Below are positions 29,460-35,440 of a stretch of DNA of 35,440 nt, piece by piece; within the stretch, counting starts at the first letter, position 1; each line of letters begins with the position of its first letter. Made by a program: the position numbers and the translations under genes. The notes under the pieces were generated by a model. It saw nothing but the letters and a program-made list of their open reading frames with translations, was not told where the DNA came from and ran no database searches. Source of the DNA: a bacterium (GTDB taxonomy: Bacteria > Planctomycetota > UBA11346); assembly GCA_020047915.1 (NCBI GenBank), contig JAIFND010000013.1:1-35440 (forward strand), read 5' to 3'.

Positions 29460-30551
29460 CTACCCGCGCAACAACGCTACCGTCACCCCGGCGACCGCCG
29501 CGAGCAGCAGCAGGACGATCATCGGCATCAGCCAGACCGGCATCCCGCGCGGGGCGGCCAGGCGCTTGGCGAAGCGTTTCGCATCATCGGGGCGTTCGAT
29601 CACGGCGCGCAGTTCGCGGCTGAACTCCTCGGCGTTCTGCGGCCGCTTCGTCTTGTCCTTGTTCATCGCCCAACGGATGAAGGCGTCGATGCCCTCGGGC
29701 AGGTCGGCGAAATGGGTGCGCGGCGGCGGCGCCTCGGACTTCAGCACCTTCTCCATGACCTCCTGCGAACTGCGTCCATCGAAGGGCAGCCGGCCGGTGA
29801 CGGCGTGGTAGAGGGTGGCGCCGAGGCTGTACAGGTCGCTGCGGTGATCGGCCTGCTTGGCGTCCATCACCTGCTCGGGCGGCATGTAGGCCGGACTGCC
29901 CATCGCCACGCCCGACATGGTCAGCTGCTCCCAGGCGCCACTGCCTTCGATCTGCTTGCCGAAACCGAGGTCAGCGAGCTTGGCGACGGTACCGCCGGAC
30001 AGCATGATGTTGGCCGGCTTGATGTCGCGGTGGATGATGCCGCGTGCCGCGACCGCTTCGAGGGCGCTGGCGATTTCCAGGACCCAGCGGCAGGCGTCGC
30101 GCCATGCCACCTTGCGCTTGCGCTCGATCTCGTCCTCGAAGCTGTGCCCCTCGACCAGTTCCATGGCGAGGAAGAACTTGCCCTGGTCGAAGCCGAAGCC
30201 GCGCACGCCGACGATGTGCGGGTGATCGACCTTCTGCGCCAGCTCGGCCTCGCGCTTGAAGCGGGCGAGGAACTCCTGGTCGCGCGCCGACTCCTCGTTG
30301 AGCACCTTCAGCGCGACCTTGGTCCCGTCCGGATGGACCGCTTCATAGACCGTCGCGGTGGCGCCTTCGCCAAGCTTCTTGCCGACCCGGTACTTGCCGA
30401 GCGTGCGCTCGCCCAGCGCGGCGGGCATCGGCGAGCGGATCGGCACGCGCAGGACCTGGCCGCACGCCGGGCAGGGCAGCCGGCCATCGGCAGGGTGCGT
30501 GGTCGGGACGAACTTATGCCTGCAAGCAGGACAGCGGAAGGCTTGGGCCAC
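29460..30551 (-). CDS. Zinc-ribbon Ser/Thr protein kinase with C-terminal membrane anchor
   Basis: This is a Hanks-type kinase of 363 aa. The N-terminus is a small zinc ribbon with two CPAC knuckles (C7/C10 and C27/C30). The kinase domain spans about 54-320: the glycine loop LGEGATATVYE, the ATP-binding Lys in VALKVL (K82), the catalytic HRDIKPANIM (D176), DLG in place of DFG (194-196), and the APE-like PPEQ. A single hydrophobic helix (about 339-361) ends the protein, making it a tail-anchored cytoplasmic kinase. There is no extracellular sensor domain, so signals would reach it from the cytoplasm or through the zinc ribbon. The trypsin-like protease gene ends 58 nt upstream on the same strand and may be co-transcribed. 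Confidence 0.93.
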   Translation of the reverse strand: MAQAFRCPACRHKFVPTTHPADGRLPCPACGQVLRVPIRSPMPAALGERTLGKYRVGKKLGEGATATVYEAVHPDGTKVALKVLNEESARDQEFLARFKREAELAQKVDHPHIVGVRGFGFDQGKFFLAMELVEGHSFEDEIERKRKVAWRDACRWVLEIASALEAVAARGIIHRDIKPANIMLSGGTVAKLADLGFGKQIEGSGAWEQLTMSGVAMGSPAYMPPEQVMDAKQADHRSDLYSLGATLYHAVTGRLPFDGRSSQEVMEKVLKSEAPPPRTHFADLPEGIDAFIRWAMNKDKTKRPQNAEEFSRELRAVIERPDDAKRFAKRLAAPRGMPVWLMPMIVLLLLAAVAGVTVALLRG

Positions 30552-30608
30552 GCTGCCAGTATGGGAGGGCCGGCGACCATCGCCAGCACGAGATGAGGTG
30601 CGCGAGCT

Positions 30609-31556
30609 CTACTTCCCCATCTGAGCGTCAATCGCCGCGTCCAGGTCGGCGAAGGCCTTGTCCACCTCGGCATCGAGGGCGGCAAGGACGTTGTCGACCG
30701 ACGCCGCGGTGTAGGGCCGCGGCTTCTGCACCAGATCCGGCGCGATCGGTTCCGGCTGCGCCGTCGGGGCCTGCGCAGGCGCCGTCTCCGGCTTGGGCTG
30801 GGCGGCGGCCACCGCCGGGGCGGGGGCAGGGACGAGGTCGGAACGCTTCAGCCCCGCCCCTTCGAGGAAGCCAAGGGCCACCTGCGAGGTAACGGCGAAC
30901 TGCAGACCCTGCAGCACCACACCAGCTTCGTTCTGGCGGATCACGAAGGTGTTGATGCCCAGCACAATGCCGTCAGCGCTGATCAGCGGCCCGCCGCTGT
31001 TGCCGGGATTCACCGCCGTCTCGGTCTGATAGACGTGCTTGCCGTTGATCCCGCCGTGGTCGGCGAGGAAGCTCGACACGGTGCCGGTGGTCAGGGTCCA
31101 CAACCCGCCGTGGCCGGGATGGCCGATGGCGACTGCCGGCTCGCCGGGCACGGCGCGCTCGGGATCCAGTTTCAGCACCGGGCCGTAGTCGCCCTTGGGG
31201 ATCTCGAGCAGGGCGAGATCCAGTTCGCCGTCCTGCTTGACGATACGCGCCGGCAGCGGCTCGGCCAGGTCGCGCTTCATGTCGCCGCTGAGCTGGGCCG
31301 GCTTGCGGAACACCAGGACGCGATCCGGCACCTGGCCGCCGACACTGACGACATGCGCGTTGGTCAGCACCCGGCCGGCGCCATCGACGACGAAGCCGGT
31401 CCCGAGCGAGCAACCGTCCACCCCCTCTTTCATCGCGACGATGCACACCACGCCCGGGCTGAGGCGCTGGTACAGATCCTTGGCGCTGGCGGCCTGCGCG
31501 TCGAGCGCAAGAAGCAGCAGGCTGGCGGAAGCGGCGAGCGGGGCGATGCGGGGCAT
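30609..31556 (-). CDS. Exported trypsin-like (S1C/DegP-type) serine protease without a PDZ domain
   Basis: This 315-aa protein has a signal peptide (about 1-23, LAASASLLLLALDAQA) and a chymotrypsin-fold domain with H68 in TNAHVV, D113 in GELDLALLEI and S187 in NPGNSGGPL. This is the HtrA/DegP arrangement, but no PDZ domain follows. Instead there is a Pro/Ala-rich linker (about 242-275) and a short acidic helical tail (DNVLAALDAEVDKAFADLDA). Periplasmic quality control or a regulatory cleavage role is inferred. The ATG at 31556 is chosen because the signal peptide begins there. It lies upstream of the zinc-ribbon kinase on the same strand (57-nt gap) and is divergent from the LRR kinase. Confidence 0.9.
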   Translation of the reverse strand: MPRIAPLAASASLLLLALDAQAASAKDLYQRLSPGVVCIVAMKEGVDGCSLGTGFVVDGAGRVLTNAHVVSVGGQVPDRVLVFRKPAQLSGDMKRDLAEPLPARIVKQDGELDLALLEIPKGDYGPVLKLDPERAVPGEPAVAIGHPGHGGLWTLTTGTVSSFLADHGGINGKHVYQTETAVNPGNSGGPLISADGIVLGINTFVIRQNEAGVVLQGLQFAVTSQVALGFLEGAGLKRSDLVPAPAPAVAAAQPKPETAPAQAPTAQPEPIAPDLVQKPRPYTAASVDNVLAALDAEVDKAFADLDAAIDAQMGK

Positions 31557-31650
31557 GGGGGTCCTCGGGTCGGTACCTTGCCGCGCAACGGTGGCCAGGG
31601 CAAGCGCGGTCCGGCCACGCCGGGACAGCATGAGGCCGGCTCTGTCAATT

Positions 31651-31769
31651 GGTCACACAGAGCACCAGAGAGACCAGAGGGAAAGGGTATTGTAGGGTGC
31701 GACCCGGGAACCAGCGACATCGCGCTAAGCCTTGCCTTGACCTCTGGTCGCTCTGGTCCTCTGTGTGAA
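31651..31769. repeat. CACAGAG/CCAGAG-type inverted-arm element, second copy
   Basis: The left arm (31651-31684) begins GGTCACACAGAGCACCAGAG. The right arm (31726-31769), AGCCTTGCCTTGACCTCTGG ending in CTCTGTGTGAA, is the reverse complement and is nearly identical to the right arm at 24327-24365 (AAGCCTTGTCTTGACCTCTGG). The spacer is about 41 nt and differs from that of the other copy. It lies in the gap between divergent protease and kinase genes. The GTG used as the ORF-track start of the LRR kinase (31765) is inside its right arm. Confidence 0.88.
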
Positions 31770-31818
31770 TTCCCTGGTCTGGGTTGAGCCTTCGATCCTT
31801 CCGGCTAGCCTCGCCGCC

Positions 31819-34800
31819 GTGACCGCCTCCAGCACCCACGGTACGCAACCCGGCGGATCCGACGTCGAACGCACCATCGGCGGCGTCGATTCCGCCGCCG
31901 CCGTATCCATCCCGCTGGCCCCGCCCGAGCGCGGCTACCGCGTCGAACGGCTGCTCGGCAAGGGCGGCGAGGGCGAGGTGCACCAGGCGTTGCAGCTCGC
32001 CTTCGGCCGCGCCGTCGCCGTCAAATCCCTGCGCAACCCCACCCCCGATCCGCGCCAGATCCGCCGCTTCCGCGCCGAGGCCGCGGTCACCGCCCTGCTG
32101 GAACATCCCAACATCATCCCGGTCCACGACCTGCGGGTCGCCGAAGACGACCGGCTGCAACTGGTGATGAAACGGGTCAGCGGGCAGACCTGGCGGGGCC
32201 TGCTCGATGGCGCTCCGCCCGGACCTGGCCGCCGGCCACTCAACGGCGAGGAGCACATCGAGGTGCTGCTGAAGGTCTGCGACGCGGTGTCCTTCGCGCA
32301 CAGCCGCGGCATCCTGCACCGCGACCTGAAGCCCGAGAACGTGATGGTCGGCGAGCACGGCGAGGTGCTGGTGATGGATTGGGGCTGCGCCTGCCACGTC
32401 GGTCCGACCGCCCCGCATCCCGACATCCCCGTGCTGACCGCCCTGAGCGGGGTCAGCGGCACGCCGGCCTACGTGTCGCCCGAGCAGGCGCGCGGCGAGC
32501 ACGCCGCGTGCGGGGCATGGACCGACGTCTACCTGCTGGGCGGCATCCTCTACCGCATGCTGACCGGCAGTCCGCCACACCGCGCCACCGGCGTGCAGCA
32601 GGCGATTGCCCAAGCCGCGCGCGGAGAGCCGGTCGAAGACCCGTCGCAACGCGCCGGACGCAAGGTGCCTGGCGAACTGGCGCGCATCGCCATGGATGCG
32701 CTGCATCCGGATCCGGCCCGCCGCCTGCGTACGGTCAGCGAAATCGCCACCGCCATCCGCCGCTACGTCGAACACCGCGAAGTCCACCGCCTGCTCGCCG
32801 AGGCGCGTCGCCAGCACGAACTGGGCAAGGCCGGTGGAGCCGACAGCGACGATGCCTACCGCCGCGCGATCGGTGCCGTCGAACAGGCGGTGCAACTCTG
32901 GCCAGAGCAGGCCACCGCCCGTCGCCTGTTCGTCGAGATCGGCCTCGACTCCGCCCGTCACGCCATCGCGGCCGGCTCGTTCCGCGTCGGGCGTCGGCAG
33001 GCGCAGGCGGTGGTCGCCGAAAGCGAGCGCCTTGGTGACGGCGCCAACGCCGAGACCGCGACCAAGATCGTGGCGCTGGCCGACCTGCGCGACCGGCAGG
33101 CGCGCGGCCGCGAGGCCCAGGCGCGCAGCATGCGTCGCCTCGCCGTCGGCGGCGCCGTGGTCGCCGGCCTGGCCCTGGTCGTCGGCCTGCTCGCGGTCTG
33201 GCGCGAAAGCACACAGACCGCCCAGGCGCTCGCCGCCGCCCAGGCCAACCTCGAACGCGCCGAGCAGGAGCGCGCCGCCCGGGTCGAGGGCGAACGCCTG
33301 GCCGCACCGGCCCTGCTGTCGCAGGCCCGCGAGCTGGCCCTGCAGCGCAAGTACGATGAAGGCCTGCAGCTGGCGCTGGCCGCGCAGGGCTTCGCGCCCG
33401 AGGATGCGGCCGCACCTCTGATCGCCGCCCAGCTGCTGATCGCTGCCGGCCGGCGCACCGAGGCGATCACCGCCCTCGACCAGGCTCTCGCCCTGCGCCC
33501 CGATCCGCTGGTCGGCGAACTGCGCCAGCTCTGCCTCGCCCCGCCGGCCGACGCCGACGCGCGCATCGCCGAGACGTTGGTGCGTCTCGGCGCGGGGGCG
33601 ATGACCGGGGGCCTCAACCTCGCGGCCGAGAAGAAGGCGCAGTTGGCGCGCAGTCAGTTGACGGCCAGCTGGCCAAAGCTCGCTCCGCGCAACATCACCG
33701 CCCTTCCCGACGGCACCCTCACTGTGCGTCTGAGCCGCGGCGACTGCGAGATCGACAGTCTCGAACCGTTGCGCGGACTGCCGATCTCCAACCTCGACCT
33801 CTCCGGCCAGGACCGCGTGCGCGACCTGGCGCCGCTTGCCTCGCTGCCGCTCACCAGCCTGATCCTGAACGGCTGCGCCGCCAAGGACCTTGCCCCGCTC
33901 GCCGGGCTGCGGCTGCGCCGACTGTCCGCCGGGACGCATGTCCTGGATGCCGCGGACCGGCTGCACGGCATGCCGCTGGAGGCGCTCGACCTGACCTGGA
34001 GCGGCCAGGACTCGCTCGCGGCCTTGGCTGGCCTGCCGCTGCGCGAACTGCGCCTCTACGGCTGCGACGTCCTGGCCGACATCTCCGCTGCGGCGGCCAT
34101 GCCGCTCGAGGTCCTGGCGCTGGAGGCGAATGGCAATCGCCCGGGCGGTCCACTCAACGATCTACGCCCCCTGCGCGGCAAACCGCTGCGCGACCTGTCC
34201 CTGCTGTGGCAGCGTGGCGTCACCGAACTGGCGCCACTGCAGGGCGCTCCGCTCGGCCGCGTTGCGCTGACCGGAACCGCGATCGCCAACCTGGCGCCGA
34301 TCGCCCAGCCGGCGCTGCGCAGCCTGCTGATCAGCGAGACCGCGGTCGCCGAGCTCAAGCCGCTGCTCGGCCTTCAGCTCGACACCCTCGAACTCTCCCC
34401 GCAGCGCATCCGCTCGCCGCTCGCCGATCTGCGGCGGATCACATCCCTGCGCCTGGTCAACGGCCTGGCGCGCGACGACTTCATCCGCTGGTGCGACCTG
34501 CAACGGGCGATCGTCGCCGCCAACCCGGACTACGCCTGGAACGGCCGGGCGGTGTACAAGGACGGGAAGCCCAGCGAACTGCGCTTCAGCAGCGGACTGC
34601 GCACGGCCGATCAGCTGCGCGGACTGCCTCTCTCCCTGCTCGAACTGTCCTACTGCCAGGTCGCTGATCTGGCGCCGCTCGCCGGCCTGCCGTTGATCGA
34701 GCTCAACCTGTCGCGCAACAAGGCGAGCGACCTGAGGCCGCTCGCCGGCCTGCGCTCGCTGCGCCGGCTGAACCTGGTCGGCTGCCCGGTCGAGGATCTG

Positions 34801-34971
34801 CGTCCGCTCGCCAAGCTGCAGTTGGAAAGCATCGCCTTCTCGCCGCGCGCCAAGCTCGTCGGCGTCGAGGTGCTGCGCGGCATGTCCACGCTGAAACATC
34901 TTAGCGCCGGCGGACCGAGCCTCTCCCCGACCCAATTCTGGTCGGCCTGGGATCGCGGGGAGATCAAATAG
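31819..34971 (+). CDS. Ser/Thr protein kinase with a membrane segment and leucine-rich-repeat C-terminus
   Basis: This 1050-aa protein (1068 in the ORF track; ORF-track numbering below) has a kinase domain at about 58-340: LGKGGEGEVH, Lys in VAVKSL (K87), HRDLKPEN (D187) and DWG in place of DFG (205-207). DWG is common in kinases of Planctomycetes. A helical juxtamembrane region follows, then one TM (about 459-479), a coiled stretch, a TPR-like pair (about 515-585), and about 15 leucine-rich repeats (about 660-1045), with units such as LAPLAGLPLIELNLSRN. The LRR part would be periplasmic and could sense a ligand or partner. The start is uncertain; GTG 31819 is preferred because the 31765 GTG lies inside a repeat arm. 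It is followed 62 nt later by a STAS protein gene. Confidence 0.88.
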   Translation: MTASSTHGTQPGGSDVERTIGGVDSAAAVSIPLAPPERGYRVERLLGKGGEGEVHQALQLAFGRAVAVKSLRNPTPDPRQIRRFRAEAAVTALLEHPNIIPVHDLRVAEDDRLQLVMKRVSGQTWRGLLDGAPPGPGRRPLNGEEHIEVLLKVCDAVSFAHSRGILHRDLKPENVMVGEHGEVLVMDWGCACHVGPTAPHPDIPVLTALSGVSGTPAYVSPEQARGEHAACGAWTDVYLLGGILYRMLTGSPPHRATGVQQAIAQAARGEPVEDPSQRAGRKVPGELARIAMDALHPDPARRLRTVSEIATAIRRYVEHREVHRLLAEARRQHELGKAGGADSDDAYRRAIGAVEQAVQLWPEQATARRLFVEIGLDSARHAIAAGSFRVGRRQAQAVVAESERLGDGANAETATKIVALADLRDRQARGREAQARSMRRLAVGGAVVAGLALVVGLLAVWRESTQTAQALAAAQANLERAEQERAARVEGERLAAPALLSQARELALQRKYDEGLQLALAAQGFAPEDAAAPLIAAQLLIAAGRRTEAITALDQALALRPDPLVGELRQLCLAPPADADARIAETLVRLGAGAMTGGLNLAAEKKAQLARSQLTASWPKLAPRNITALPDGTLTVRLSRGDCEIDSLEPLRGLPISNLDLSGQDRVRDLAPLASLPLTSLILNGCAAKDLAPLAGLRLRRLSAGTHVLDAADRLHGMPLEALDLTWSGQDSLAALAGLPLRELRLYGCDVLADISAAAAMPLEVLALEANGNRPGGPLNDLRPLRGKPLRDLSLLWQRGVTELAPLQGAPLGRVALTGTAIANLAPIAQPALRSLLISETAVAELKPLLGLQLDTLELSPQRIRSPLADLRRITSLRLVNGLARDDFIRWCDLQRAIVAANPDYAWNGRAVYKDGKPSELRFSSGLRTADQLRGLPLSLLELSYCQVADLAPLAGLPLIELNLSRNKASDLRPLAGLRSLRRLNLVGCPVEDLRPLAKLQLESIAFSPRAKLVGVEVLRGMSTLKHLSAGGPSLSPTQFWSAWDRGEIK

Positions 34972-35033
34972 AGGTCCGTCCTTGGCCCGCCTTGCCGGTT
35001 GCCAGCCCCTCCCGCTGCAGACAAACCCCTCCC

Positions 35034-35440
35034 GTGGAAGCAGCTACAACACCGACCTCTTTGTACCGCCGGGCGGTGGAGGACTTCAACGTCATCAGCG
35101 AGCGTGAGAGCGGAAAATTCCGCATCTCCCTGTTTAACCTGAATGACCACCTCGTCCTGCGCCTCGAGGGCGTGGTCAGCCAGCAGAGTTCGCTGCCGCT
35201 GGTGGACAAGGTCAAACCGATCCTCGCCGAGCAGCGCACCCGCAGCCTGATCGTCGATCTCAGCCTGTGCGAACAGCTCAACTCGGCCGCCATCGGGCTG
35301 ATCGCCTTCTGCACCATGGAGATGGGCCGGCGCCAGGCGAAGACCTACCTGGTGCGGCCAAAGCCGCAGGTCGCCAGCATGCTGAAGGTGCTGGGCGCAG
35401 ACCGCACCATGACGGTGGTGGCGAGCATCGACGAGATACC
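35034..35440 (+). CDS. STAS-domain protein (anti-sigma factor antagonist type), 3' end outside the window
   Basis: The open frame continues to the window edge and is missing from the ORF track. It reads VEAATTPTSLYRRAVEDF, then a STAS domain: LVLRLEGVVSQQSSLPLVD, SLIVDLSLCEQLNSAAIGLIA, and a later VASMLKVLGADRTMTVV. This matches the SpoIIAA/RsbV fold, in which the Ser of D-S-x-x-x-G is the phosphorylation switch. Here the corresponding stretch is LNSAAIG, which keeps a Ser. The start is uncertain: GTG 35034 or 35076, neither with a good ribosome site. Its position directly after a Ser/Thr kinase suggests it may be a substrate; that is inference. Confidence 0.8.
   Translation, partial: MEAATTPTSLYRRAVEDFNVISERESGKFRISLFNLNDHLVLRLEGVVSQQSSLPLVDKVKPILAEQRTRSLIVDLSLCEQLNSAAIGLIAFCTMEMGRRQAKTYLVRPKPQVASMLKVLGADRTMTVVASIDEI

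Noticed and set aside
31645-33966. 773-aa minus-strand ORF
   Set aside because: It is antisense to the LRR kinase, whose kinase motifs are unmistakable. Part of it is translated repeat element.
34964-35317. 117-aa minus-strand ORF at the window end
   Set aside because: It is antisense to the STAS-domain frame, which has recognisable motifs.

Overview
This is about 35 kb of high-GC chromosomal DNA from a bacterium that looks like a member of the Planctomycetota or a related PVC lineage. The placement is inference. It rests on a SecD-SecF fusion next to yajC, Hanks-type Ser/Thr kinases (one with a DWG in place of DFG and a leucine-rich-repeat tail), a eukaryotic-type HisA, and an exported subtilase with a Gly-rich/TM/Arg C-terminal sorting-like tail. 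No rRNA, tRNA, phage or insertion-sequence gene was recognised. Most of the window is housekeeping. The unusual parts are the intergenic repeats and some domain fusions.

Layout. 1-4.7 kb: a CPBP membrane protease (minus), divergent from the purine genes guaB and guaA (plus). 4.7-5.0 kb: a perfect hairpin followed by two 54-bp direct repeats. 5.0-14.7 kb: a minus-strand block read in the order yajC, secDF, S8 protease, nadA, and a beta-propeller protein resembling oligogalacturonate lyase. 15.1-19.1 kb: a plus-strand block of tig, rpiB, a helical-repeat protein of unknown function, and a eukaryotic-type hisA. 19.4-20.6 kb: a small unknown protein (minus) and an exported glutathione peroxidase (plus). 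20.6-24.1 kb: a minus-strand sugar operon made of a mannitol-1-phosphate dehydrogenase/D-lyxose isomerase-like fusion, a PfkB kinase (4-nt overlap) and an exported unknown protein. 24.4-26.1 kb: an SPFH protein plus a translationally coupled 36-aa membrane microprotein that is absent from the ORF track. 26.2-28.5 kb: uppP and tmk (plus), then a spermidine-synthase-like methyltransferase (minus). 28.5-31.6 kb: a histidine phosphatase, a zinc-ribbon Ser/Thr kinase with a C-terminal membrane anchor, and an exported trypsin-like protease (all minus). 31.8-35.4 kb: an LRR Ser/Thr kinase followed by a STAS-domain protein cut off by the window edge.

The most unusual feature is a set of intergenic elements built the same way from different words. 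Each has two inverted arms, and in most the arms are short tandem repeats with a period of about 7 nt (GGCGGAA, GTTCGGC or GAGCTTT, or a looser CCAGAG type), separated by about 40-110 nt of poorly conserved sequence. At least eight copies in at least four sequence families occupy the gaps between ordinary genes, in divergent, convergent and co-directional settings, so they are not simply terminators. The second notable item is the dehydrogenase-isomerase fusion, which overlaps a sugar kinase gene and suggests a compact mannose/fructose/mannitol interconversion module.
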